DNA from: Solirubrobacter ginsenosidimutans
GTDB taxonomy: Bacteria; Actinomycetota; Thermoleophilia; Solirubrobacterales; Solirubrobacteraceae
Direction of reading: 5' to 3'
NCBI RefSeq assembly: GCF_027587205.1
Contig: NZ_JAPDOD010000060.1
Coordinates: 1-52,267 of the forward strand
Length of the DNA stretch: 52,267 nt
Shown here piece after piece: positions 44,683 to 51,992 of the stretch (positions within the stretch are counted from its first letter, which is position 1; each line of letters opens with the position of its first letter). A program made the position numbers and the translations under genes. The notes under the pieces are model-generated. The model saw nothing but the letters and a program-made list of their open reading frames with translations, was not told where the DNA came from and made no database searches.

Positions 44683-47163
44683 ATGCGTGTTCGAGGGGTA
44701 GTGGCGGCCGCCGGGATGGCGGCCGCAGTGTTTGGCGTGGGCTCAACGGCGGTGGCGGCGCCGCCCGCGCCGCTGGATCCGCAGAACTGGTCCTTCCAGG
44801 ACAACCTGACCTGGGGCGACTACAAGAAGCTGCCCGGGCCGGACTATTCGGACCCGGCGATCCAGCCGACGGTCAAGAAGTGGAAGGTGGCGATCGTCCT
44901 CGCGGACTTCAAGGACCGCGACTTCATCGTCACGAAGGGGGCGGGGTCGACGATCTGGGGGACGCCGACCGCGACGGCCAACAACATCCCGCGCGAGCAG
45001 GTCGGCCAGTTCTACGCCGACTTCCTCAACAAGCCGTCGGCGACGAACAACTTCCAGACCATGAACCGGTACTGGATGGAGGACTCCTTCGGCAAGTACG
45101 GCGTCGAGCTGACGCCGTTCGGCCCGTACCGGCTGGACCACAACGCCTACGAGTACTTCATCTCGGCGTACGCCGGCACGACGCAGAACACCTACTGCCC
45201 GACGCCCGCGGCGACGCCGTGCAACCGCAACATCCGGACCGACCTGCGCGCGGCGTGGGCGGCGGCGGTCGGCGAGGCCAAGATCGCGGAGTACGACAAC
45301 ATCTTCTACACGGTCGCGGGCGAGGACCAGAGCTCGACGTGGCAGGAGTTCGGCGAGATGAAGTTCCTCTCGCAGGACACCGTCACCGACGCGTTCGGCC
45401 CCAAGGCCTACGACCCGACCAAGACCGTCAACTGGGCTCCCACGCGGTACGTGCCGTGGTCCTCGTGGGCGGTGGCGACGAACATCTGGCCGAACGCCTC
45501 GGGCAACACCTCGACCGAGGCCGAGAGCTCCGGCATGGCCGTCTACGCCCATGAGCTCTCGCACAACCTGAGCATCCCGGACAACTACAACAACCCGTTC
45601 GCGGCGACCCCGCAGCGGACGGCCTCCGGCATGTGGGACATGATGAGCCGCGGCTCGTTCAACGGGCCAGGCGGCCAGCACACCCGCTTCCAGATCCCGC
45701 CGACCCAGGGCGGCGCCCTCGGCGCCCAGCACAACCTGCGCAACAAGCGCTTCCTGAACTTCATCGGCGACGGCGACATCCTGCGCCTGAACCGCGGCGG
45801 CCTGGCGCAGTCAGGCGTGGCCGTGGCCGAGGTCAAGGCCCGTGAAGTCGCTCCGAATGGCGATCTCGCCGGCGTGCGCGTCCTGCTCGACGGCGGAGAC
45901 AAGAACCCGGCCTGCCGGTACCACACGAACCCGACGTGTGAGGGCCCCTGGTTCACCTCGGCCACCGGCACGGGCGTGACCGCCGGGTTCAACGACTACA
46001 CGATGGAGGTCGTCCAGCAGGTCGGCTCGGACTCCTACGCCCCGGGCCACGGCGTCCTCATCGGCAAGTCGAAGAACTCGAACTCGTCCTGCGGTTCCTT
46101 CTCCTGCTTCGTCTGGTACATCGACTCAAACCCGCAGGACATCAACCAGATCGACTACCTCAAGGCCGACGGCACCCCGGTCAAGGCGACGATCGGCGAC
46201 GAGCGCCAGACCAACGACGGCTCGTTCAACGCCGGCCTGAACTCGGGCTCGACGTACGAGTACAAGGCGGAGGCCAACCGCCTCCAGTTCTACGTCATCA
46301 ACAAGCGCACGGACGCCGACGGCATGCTGCGCTACACGGTCGCCGTGCGCTCGCTCGACGGCTCCGGCCCGCAGACGCGCGGCGTGGCCTTGGCCACCCC
46401 GCAGCGGGGGACGACCGAGGGCTTCGCCTCCTGCACGTTCCCGCTGACGAACACGGGCGCGGCGGCCGCCGTGCCTGCCGGTGTGCACCCGCAGGACGCG
46501 ACCGCGTTCCTGGGCAGCGACGTCTACCGCCTCGCGGCGACCGCGAGCGGCACGGGCTGGACCGCACACCTCAAGAACGCGCTCGCCACCGCGAAGTTCG
46601 GCGAGACGATCCAGGTGCCGGTCTACATCGACAAGGCCGCCGGTGCGGCCGCGTCGGGCTCGGTCACGCTGACGGCGACGTCGGAGAGCGACGCGACCAA
46701 GACCGTCTCGGCGACCTGCACGACCACCGACGGCACGGTCGGCGGCAGCGTCCCCGCGACGCTCGCGCTGACGATGGGTACGCCGGCCTCGTTCGGCGCC
46801 TTCACGCCGGGTCTCGGGAAGGACTACTTCGCCACCACGACGGCGAACGTCATCTCGACGGCGGGTGACGCGGCGCTGAGCGTCGCCGACCCGAGCACGA
46901 CCAACACCGGCAAGCTCGTCAACGGCACGTTCTCGCTGCCCGAGACGCTGCAGGCCAACGCGGTGCTGGGGACGACCTCCAACGGCGTCTACGCGCCGGT
47001 CGGCGGTGCCGCCACGCCGACGACGCTGCTCACGTGGGCCGCTCCGGCGTCCAACGCGGGCGTGACGATCGGCTTCAAGCAGCCGGTCAAGTCCACTGAC
47101 GCGTTGCGCACGGGGACGTACAGCAAGACGCTGACGTTCACGCTGTCGACGACGACTCCGTAG
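44683..47163 (+). CDS. Secreted M6-like (immune inhibitor A type) metalloprotease
   Basis: 826 residues from ATG 44683, with GGAGGG at 44671-44676 correctly spaced; the open frame continues upstream but lacks a signal sequence there. Signal peptide about 1-26 (VFGVGSTAVAAPP). The catalytic domain has YAHELSHNLSIPDNYNN (zinc ligands His290 and His294, Glu291) and GMWDMMSRGSFNGPGG, both typical of M6 peptidases. The segment WKVAIVLADFKDRDF leads the domain. Residues 490-826 are beta-rich and repetitive (VTLTATSESDATKTVSATCTTT, two similar C-terminal domains). It should be an extracellular protease. A strong GC hairpin follows the stop. Confidence 0.92.
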   Translation: MRVRGVVAAAGMAAAVFGVGSTAVAAPPAPLDPQNWSFQDNLTWGDYKKLPGPDYSDPAIQPTVKKWKVAIVLADFKDRDFIVTKGAGSTIWGTPTATANNIPREQVGQFYADFLNKPSATNNFQTMNRYWMEDSFGKYGVELTPFGPYRLDHNAYEYFISAYAGTTQNTYCPTPAATPCNRNIRTDLRAAWAAAVGEAKIAEYDNIFYTVAGEDQSSTWQEFGEMKFLSQDTVTDAFGPKAYDPTKTVNWAPTRYVPWSSWAVATNIWPNASGNTSTEAESSGMAVYAHELSHNLSIPDNYNNPFAATPQRTASGMWDMMSRGSFNGPGGQHTRFQIPPTQGGALGAQHNLRNKRFLNFIGDGDILRLNRGGLAQSGVAVAEVKAREVAPNGDLAGVRVLLDGGDKNPACRYHTNPTCEGPWFTSATGTGVTAGFNDYTMEVVQQVGSDSYAPGHGVLIGKSKNSNSSCGSFSCFVWYIDSNPQDINQIDYLKADGTPVKATIGDERQTNDGSFNAGLNSGSTYEYKAEANRLQFYVINKRTDADGMLRYTVAVRSLDGSGPQTRGVALATPQRGTTEGFASCTFPLTNTGAAAAVPAGVHPQDATAFLGSDVYRLAATASGTGWTAHLKNALATAKFGETIQVPVYIDKAAGAAASGSVTLTATSESDATKTVSATCTTTDGTVGGSVPATLALTMGTPASFGAFTPGLGKDYFATTTANVISTAGDAALSVADPSTTNTGKLVNGTFSLPETLQANAVLGTTSNGVYAPVGGAATPTTLLTWAAPASNAGVTIGFKQPVKSTDALRTGTYSKTLTFTLSTTTP

Positions 47164-47171
47164 GGGTACTG

Positions 47172-47203
47172 GCGGGCGGGGCCGGGTTTCCGGTCCCGCC
47201 CGC
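47172..47203. terminator. GC-rich hairpin after the M6-like gene
   Basis: GCGGGCGGG (47172-47180) and CCCGCCCGC (47195-47203) pair perfectly, and the interior adds a CCGG/CCGG stem. It lies 8 bp after the metalloprotease stop and 11 bp from the convergent DsbA-like stop, so it likely terminates both transcripts. No T tract. Confidence 0.65.
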
Positions 47204-47214
47204 GGGGATGGCGT

Positions 47215-48120
47215 CTACGCCGCAGCGGCGAGCGCGACAGGCGCCGGCGGCACCCACAGCGCGTCGTGCCCGAACGGCAGGCGCGTGGCAGCGCCGTCGC
47301 CGATCGCGGCGATCAGGGCGTCCTCGGCCTTGTTGAGGTCCGGGGTGAACTTGTCGACGGTCATGATCAGGGCGACCTCGGCGGTCGTCAGACCGTCCGG
47401 GAAGGCCGTCAGCACCTCGGCGGCGTCCTCGGCGGGCGCGCGGCGCTCCAGCGACTGGTCGAGGTTGGCGATCAGCACGTCGTAAGCCTCGAAGGACTGG
47501 AACCCGCCGGCCTCCAGGGTCACGCCCTGGGCGTTCTTGAACTTCAGGCTCGGCGCCGTGTAGCGGACGCGGCCGTCGGAGTTCGCGTGCTTGTTCTGGA
47601 ACTCGGTCGGGCTGTTGGCGGCGGTGCGGGCCTCGTCGCGGTCCTTGGCGAACAGCGCCTCGGTCTCGGGCTCGCCGGCGGCGGCGATGATCGCCTCGGC
47701 GTCGATGCCGGGGACCCAGCTGATCGCCTCCAGCAGGTCCTTGGCGTCCTCGAGGTCGAGGGTGCTGGTGAACTGCGCGAACTGGAGCGCACGGAAGACC
47801 GCGTACTCACGCTCGGGGGCGAGCCGGCGGGTGGCGACGACGACGCGGCACATCGGCCACGTGCCGTGCACCTTCTCGCGCGGCTCGGTGGCGAAGGGCA
47901 TGCCGCGCTCGCGGAAGCTGCGGAAGCCGCGGGCCTGGCCGGCGGCCGTGTAGCCGCGGGACTCGTAGACGGCGCCGTTCTCGGTCAGGCCGATCATGAC
48001 GTCGCGCCACTGAAGTTGATCGCCGTAGCGCCATTTCAGCGCGGCGAGTGCAGGGGAGGCCGACCAGGCCCAGGGGCAGCCGGGATCGGTGAAGTGGGTG
48101 ACTTGGAGAGACACGATCAT
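47215..48120 (-). CDS. DsbA-family (thioredoxin-fold) protein with a single active-site Cys
   Basis: 301 residues from ATG 48120, overlapping the DyP stop (ATGA). N-terminal VTHFTDPGCPWAWSASPAL aligns with the CPWCY site of DsbA/FrnE-like proteins, but the second Cys is Ala, leaving a monothiol CPWA site. GMPFATEPREKVHGTWPMCRVVVATRR, FRALQFAQFTSTLDLEDAKDLLEA and NKHANSDGRVRYTAPSLKF match the alpha-helical insert and cis-Pro region of the FrnE-like family. A C-terminal 60-residue segment (LTTAEVALIMTVDKFTPDLNKAEDALIAAI) is an HTH-like helical extension. No signal peptide, hence cytoplasmic; it probably acts on mixed disulfides or as an isomerase. Co-transcribed with the peroxidase. Confidence 0.85.
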   Translation of the reverse strand: MIVSLQVTHFTDPGCPWAWSASPALAALKWRYGDQLQWRDVMIGLTENGAVYESRGYTAAGQARGFRSFRERGMPFATEPREKVHGTWPMCRVVVATRRLAPEREYAVFRALQFAQFTSTLDLEDAKDLLEAISWVPGIDAEAIIAAAGEPETEALFAKDRDEARTAANSPTEFQNKHANSDGRVRYTAPSLKFKNAQGVTLEAGGFQSFEAYDVLIANLDQSLERRAPAEDAAEVLTAFPDGLTTAEVALIMTVDKFTPDLNKAEDALIAAIGDGAATRLPFGHDALWVPPAPVALAAAA

Positions 48121-49019
48121 TGAGCGTACAACAACGGATGCGCCGGCCCGGGAGGGATGGCGAAGACGGCGCTTCCTCTCGCAGTGGTGTGCGGATGGAG
48201 GGCGTCGAGTTCTGACAGGCGCCGTTGGAGCGGGACGTACTGGCGGCGCGGGTCCTGCATGAAGGCGAGGAAGAGCAGGCCGTCGCCGGTGTCGTCGCCC
48301 CGTCTGAGGATCGTCACGCCGGTGGTGCGTGGCGCGGCCTGGACGATGTGGGCGTGGGCGGGGAGGTGTTGCAGGTCGGGCTTCTCGAACAGGCGGGTGC
48401 CGCCGAGCGGCGCGCCGGTGCGCTTGTCGCGGCCGATGATCTGCTCCTGCTCCGGCTCGCTCAGGTCGTGCCAAGTGGGTTGGACCGTGATGTCGCGGAC
48501 GACGAGGTAGGTTCCGCCGACCATCCAGGTGCGGTCGCTTTTGACCCACACGTGGCGGTCGAGGTCGAGCGGGCGGCGCGGGTTCATCGTGCCGTCGCGG
48601 AAGCCGAGCGCGCCGTTGGGGGTTCTCTGGCCGTGGCGCTGCCAGCGGGGCGTGCCGAAGCGGGTGAGGGCGTCGGTGGGCTCGGTTGACGCGATCAGCA
48701 CACAGGCGGCGCCGCCGCAGCGTTGCGGGTCGAGGTCGTCGCCCGCGAACGCCGGGAGGGGTTTGAGGCCGACGGGCGCGTCGCGCGTCGTGAAATGCTC
48801 GGCGCCGAACCCGAGCGTGACCGTCATCCCGCCTGTGCGCATCAGCTCCTCGGCGAGGTCGGGCCACTCGGGGGCGGGCGCGTCGAAGGCCCCGATCATC
48901 CCGTAGGTCAGGTGCGGGCCGGCGACCCCGGGCGGGTGGGGGTTGTGAAGGCTCGGGGGCGTGGAATCCGGCCGGTACGTCCGCTTCGGCCCCCGCTCAT
49001 GCACCGGAACTCGTCGCAC
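48117..49019 (-). CDS. DyP-type heme peroxidase, no Tat signal
   Basis: 300 residues. The DyP signature GFRDGTMNPR (GxxDG with catalytic Asp) lies near residue 140, with a heme-ligand His in the HLPAHAHIVQAAPRTTG segment, the RRGDD loop and C-terminal LLFLAFMQDPRRQYVPLQRRL typical of the family. The N-terminal GVAGPHLTYGMIGAFDA resembles EfeB-type proteins, but there is no twin-arginine signal, and EfeO/EfeU partners are absent. It is probably a cytoplasmic heme peroxidase for peroxide or dye-like substrates. The start at 49019 is the least certain point; it overlaps alternative starts of the divergent helicase. Coupled to the DsbA-like gene. Confidence 0.9.
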   Translation of the reverse strand: MRRVPVHERGPKRTYRPDSTPPSLHNPHPPGVAGPHLTYGMIGAFDAPAPEWPDLAEELMRTGGMTVTLGFGAEHFTTRDAPVGLKPLPAFAGDDLDPQRCGGAACVLIASTEPTDALTRFGTPRWQRHGQRTPNGALGFRDGTMNPRRPLDLDRHVWVKSDRTWMVGGTYLVVRDITVQPTWHDLSEPEQEQIIGRDKRTGAPLGGTRLFEKPDLQHLPAHAHIVQAAPRTTGVTILRRGDDTGDGLLFLAFMQDPRRQYVPLQRRLSELDALHPHTTARGSAVFAIPPGPAHPLLYAQ

Positions 49020-49079
49020 CTACCGGCATTTTCGCGCGTCGTCGCGACGTCCGGCGCGGCGCATAGTTTCTTCGGTCCC

Positions 49080-50747
49080 GTGACGTACGAGATCGATGCT
49101 CCCCCCCGCCCCACGGCGGGCCGCTCCCTGCCGTCCTGGCCCACCGCTCGCCCCCTGCGCGCGTGGCAACAGGCCGCCGCGGCCTCCGTGTTCGACTTCG
49201 ACGGCGAGGCCTTCCTCGCCTCGGCGACCCCCGCCGCCGGCAAGACCACCTTCGGGCTGCACGTCGCCCACCGCATGCTCTCCGAGGGGCGGGTGGCGCG
49301 GGTGGCGGTCGTCGCCCCGACGACCCACATCTGCCGCCAGTGGGCGCTGGACGCCGCCCGCTACGGCATCCACCTCGAGCCCAACCGGCCCAACAGCGCC
49401 GGACCGGAACCGCGTGACCGCCACGGCGTGGCGGTCACCTACGCGACCGTCTCGGCGGGTCCCGAGGTCCATCGCCGGCGCGTCGCCGAGCGGCCCACGC
49501 TCCTGATCGCCGACGAGCCGCACCACATGGGCGAGGACGCCTCGTGGGGGCGGACGACGATCGAGGCGTTCGGTCGCGCGCGGTTCCGGCTATTGCTCTC
49601 GGGGACGCCGTTTCGCTCCGACAACTCGCCGATCCCGTGGGTCGCGTACGACGAAGAGGGCGTCTCGCGCGCGAATTACGACTACGGCTACACGCAGGCG
49701 CTGGTCGACGGCGTCTGCCGGCCGGTGACCTTTCACACGTACGGCGGCGACATGGAGTGGGTCAGCGACGGGCGGGTGCGCCGGGCGGACTTCGACGTCG
49801 TCCTGCCCGCCCCGGAGGCCGCGCGCCGGCTGCGGACCGCGCTTGACCCCGATGGCGACTGGATCACCCACGTGCTCCGTGACGCCGACGAGGAGCTGCG
49901 GTCGATCCGCGCGGGCGACCATAAGGACGCCGGCGGGCTCGTGATCGCGATCGACAAGGAGCACGCCGAGAAGCTCGCCGACCGGCTGGGCAAGATCACC
50001 GGCGACCGGCCGGACATCGTGCACTCCGACGCCGCGGACGCGTCGGCGCGCATCGCTCGCTTCTCGGCGGGATCGGCGCCGTGGTTGGTGAGCGTGCTGA
50101 TGGTCTCCGAGGGCGTGGACGTCCCGCGCCTGCGGGTCGGCGTGTATGCCACGACGGCGCGCACGGAGCTCTTCTTCCGCCAGGTGATCGGGCGCTTCAT
50201 CCGGCGCACGCCCTCGCCCAAGGTCCAGATGTCGCACGTCTTCCTCCCCTCGGACCCGCGGCTGAAGAAGCTCGCGGTGGAGATCGAGGAGGAGCGCAAC
50301 CACGCGCTGGACCTCGGCCCGGTGGGTGAGCAGGTGGCCGAGCGTGGCGAGCGGGGCGAGGCGGGTGAGGCGTTTCGCGCCCTGTCCTCCTACGCCCGCC
50401 GCGACGAGGAGGTCCTGCAGACGACCCAGCCGGGGGACGCGCTGCAGCTCTTCGCCGAGCCGGCGCCGGCGGTTTCCCCCGCTCTGGCGGCGTTCACGGT
50501 GACGCCGGCGGCAGCGGTGGCCGCGGCAGCGTTCGAGCCGGAGACGGCGTTCGAGAAGCGCGAGCGGTTGCGGGCCGAGCGGGCGGTGCTGGTCGGGACG
50601 ATCGCGAGGCGGACCGGCGAGGAGCACCGCGTGATCAACGCGCGGGTCAATCGCGAGGTGGGTGCGGCGTCGGTCAACAAGTCCACCGACGAACAGCTCG
50701 AGCGGGCGAACCGGTTGCTGGAGAAAGAGGCCGCCCGGCGGCGCTAA
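49080..50747 (+). CDS. Superfamily 2 DEAD/DEAH-box-like helicase
   Basis: 555 residues from GTG 49080; an upstream ATG (48999) is in frame but overlaps the peroxidase start. Motif I ASATPAAGKTT (Lys55), Ia VVAPTTHICRQW, II IADEPHHMG, III LLSGTPFRSD, and the second RecA domain with VIAIDKEHAEKLADRL, LMVSEGVDVPRLRVGVYAT and VI FRQVIGRFIRRTP are all present. The family is related to UvrB/type III restriction helicases. The C-terminal 120 residues (LRAERAVLVGTIARRTGEEHRVINARVN) look like a small winged or helical domain. No nuclease domain and no methylase or restriction gene is nearby, so a stand-alone DNA repair or RNA role is more likely than restriction. Confidence 0.9.
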   Translation: MTYEIDAPPRPTAGRSLPSWPTARPLRAWQQAAAASVFDFDGEAFLASATPAAGKTTFGLHVAHRMLSEGRVARVAVVAPTTHICRQWALDAARYGIHLEPNRPNSAGPEPRDRHGVAVTYATVSAGPEVHRRRVAERPTLLIADEPHHMGEDASWGRTTIEAFGRARFRLLLSGTPFRSDNSPIPWVAYDEEGVSRANYDYGYTQALVDGVCRPVTFHTYGGDMEWVSDGRVRRADFDVVLPAPEAARRLRTALDPDGDWITHVLRDADEELRSIRAGDHKDAGGLVIAIDKEHAEKLADRLGKITGDRPDIVHSDAADASARIARFSAGSAPWLVSVLMVSEGVDVPRLRVGVYATTARTELFFRQVIGRFIRRTPSPKVQMSHVFLPSDPRLKKLAVEIEEERNHALDLGPVGEQVAERGERGEAGEAFRALSSYARRDEEVLQTTQPGDALQLFAEPAPAVSPALAAFTVTPAAAVAAAAFEPETAFEKRERLRAERAVLVGTIARRTGEEHRVINARVNREVGAASVNKSTDEQLERANRLLEKEAARRR

Positions 50748-50756
50748 GCGGTCGCG

Positions 50757-50801
50757 CGAGCGTCGACTTTCTCGCGTACAGCTCGAGAAAGTCGACGCTC
50801 G
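50757..50801. repeat. Hairpin repeat, copy 2
   Basis: CGAGCGTCGACTTTCTCG (50757-50774) pairs perfectly over 18 bp with 50784-50801, leaving a 9-nt loop CGTACAGCT. It starts 9 bp after the helicase stop. Compared with the copy at 16102, one base of the left arm is C instead of G and the paired base of the right arm is G instead of C, so base pairing is conserved. The loop sequence is identical. Confidence 0.88.
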
Positions 50802-50825
50802 TGTGGTGTGGGTAGCCTCGCGGGC

Positions 50826-51224
50826 ATGGACGAGCTCCCTGAGTGGCCGGCCGGCACGGTCGCGGTGTTGTCGACCGGCGCGGGTGAGCCGCACGCGATC
50901 CCGGTCTCGACGGCGGTCCGCCGCGGCCCGCGGGAGCTCGTGCTGGCTCTGGCGCTGCGGCGCGAGTCCTTGGCGCGGCTGCGCGACGACCCACGCTGCG
51001 CGGTGACGGTGCTGGCGGCGGGCGATCTCGCGTTCACCGCGGTGGGTGTCGCGGTCGTGGAGGACGAGGGCCCGCGGGTGGCGGTCGTGCGCGTCGACGT
51101 CTCGCGCATCCAGGACCACGGCAACGCGACCTTCGTGATCGACGACGGCGTGCAGTGGCGCTGGACGGACGACGACGCCGCCCGCAACGACGCCGAGGTC
51201 CGCGCCCGGCTGTCGTCGTCGTGA
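50826..51224 (+). CDS. Pyridoxamine 5'-phosphate oxidase-like FMN-binding split-barrel protein
   Basis: 132 residues from ATG 50826. TVAVLSTGAGEPHAIPVSTAVR, LVLALALRRESLARLRDDPRCAVTVLA and DLAFTAVGVAVVEDE match the beta strands of the PNPOx-like split barrel, a fold that binds FMN or F420. These small proteins reduce or bind diverse substrates; the substrate here is unknown. The stop overlaps the next gene by four bases (GTGA), so it is coupled to the HAD gene. Confidence 0.85.
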   Translation: MDELPEWPAGTVAVLSTGAGEPHAIPVSTAVRRGPRELVLALALRRESLARLRDDPRCAVTVLAAGDLAFTAVGVAVVEDEGPRVAVVRVDVSRIQDHGNATFVIDDGVQWRWTDDDAARNDAEVRARLSSS

Positions 51225-51889
51225 AGGCCGCGGTCTTCGACTTCGGCGAGACGCTGCTCAGCGAGGAGCGGGCCTGGGGCGTGTGGGCGGACTGGCTCGG
51301 CGTCACCCACCAGGAGCTCTTCGCCGCCCTGGGGGCGACCGTCGAAGGCCGCTACCCGCACCGGCACGCCTTGGAGCTCTGCCGGCCGGGCTTCGATTTG
51401 TCACGCGCCTTCGCCGAGCGCGAGGCGGCGGGCATTCCGCGCCACGAGGAGCTCTACGACGTCTACCCGGACGCTGTCGGTGCGCTGGATCGGCTGCGCG
51501 CGGCGGGTGTGCGGGTGGGGTTCGCGGGCAACCAGCCGGCGGGCGCCGAGTCGTCCCTGGCCGGCCTCGTCCAGTCCGGCGACCTCGTCGCGACCTCCGC
51601 CGCCTGGGGCGTCGCCAAGCCCGACCCCGCCTTCTTCGCGCGGATCGTCGCCGAACTCGACCTCCCACCCGCCGAGATCGCCTACGTCGGCGACCGCGTC
51701 GACTACGACATCCTCCCGGCCGCCGCGGCGGGCATGTTCACCGTCCACCTCCGCCGCGGCCCCTGGGGAATCATCCAAGCCGCCTGGCCCGAAGCGTCCA
51801 CCGCCGACGCCACCGCCGCCAACCTCGACGAGGCCACCACGGCAATCCTGAAGGGGTCAGACCCCTCAACATTGCAAACGGCGGTGTAG
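51221..51889 (+). CDS. HAD family hydrolase (putative phosphatase)
   Basis: 222 residues from GTG 51221, coupled to the upstream gene. Motif I VFDFGETLL carries the nucleophile Asp; the usual acid/base Asp (DxDxT) is Gly here (DFGET), as in a subset of HAD phosphatases. Motif II GFAGNQP, motif III Lys in WGVAKPDPAFFARI and motif IV IAYVGDRVDYDILPAAAAGM follow. It is a soluble phosphatase-like enzyme with unknown substrate. The last 12 or so residues (KGSDPSTLQTAV) and the stop come from the palindromic element starting at 51851, so the native C-terminus has probably been replaced. Confidence 0.9.
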   Translation: MKAAVFDFGETLLSEERAWGVWADWLGVTHQELFAALGATVEGRYPHRHALELCRPGFDLSRAFAEREAAGIPRHEELYDVYPDAVGALDRLRAAGVRVGFAGNQPAGAESSLAGLVQSGDLVATSAAWGVAKPDPAFFARIVAELDLPPAEIAYVGDRVDYDILPAAAAGMFTVHLRRGPWGIIQAAWPEASTADATAANLDEATTAILKGSDPSTLQTAV

Positions 51890-51925
51890 AGCCAAAAGAA
51901 TTGTTGAGGGGTCTGACCCCCCTTT
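51851..51925. repeat. Composite palindromic element B (GGGGTCAGACCCC type), inverted pair
   Basis: GGGGTCAGACCCCTCAACA (51853-51871) and its exact reverse complement (51902-51920) flank 30 bp. Each copy is itself palindromic around GGGGTC/GACCCC. The outer edges AAGG and CCTT extend the symmetry. It overlaps the HAD gene 3' end. A separate CCCGCCG/CGGCGGG hairpin follows at 51944-51975, as in element A at 25587-25709. Confidence 0.9.
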
Positions 51926-51943
51926 GGAGAGGAACGCGCGGAA

Positions 51944-51975
51944 GCCGCTCCCGCCGCCGACACGGCGGGAGCGGC
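51944..51975. terminator. 13-bp perfect hairpin beside element B
   Basis: GCCGCTCCCGCCG (51944-51956) pairs perfectly with CGGCGGGAGCGGC (51963-51975), loop CCGACA. On the minus strand it is 17 bp after the stop of the repeat-protein gene at the window edge, so it probably terminates that gene. The CCCGCCG core matches the hairpin inside element A. Confidence 0.65.
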
Positions 51976-51992
51976 CTCGCGATCTGGAGCGG

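Noticed and set aside
47215..50747. Defence island (helicase plus peroxidase and Dsb-like proteins)
   Set aside because: The helicase is on the opposite strand, and no nuclease, methylase, NTPase toxin or other defence domain is present.
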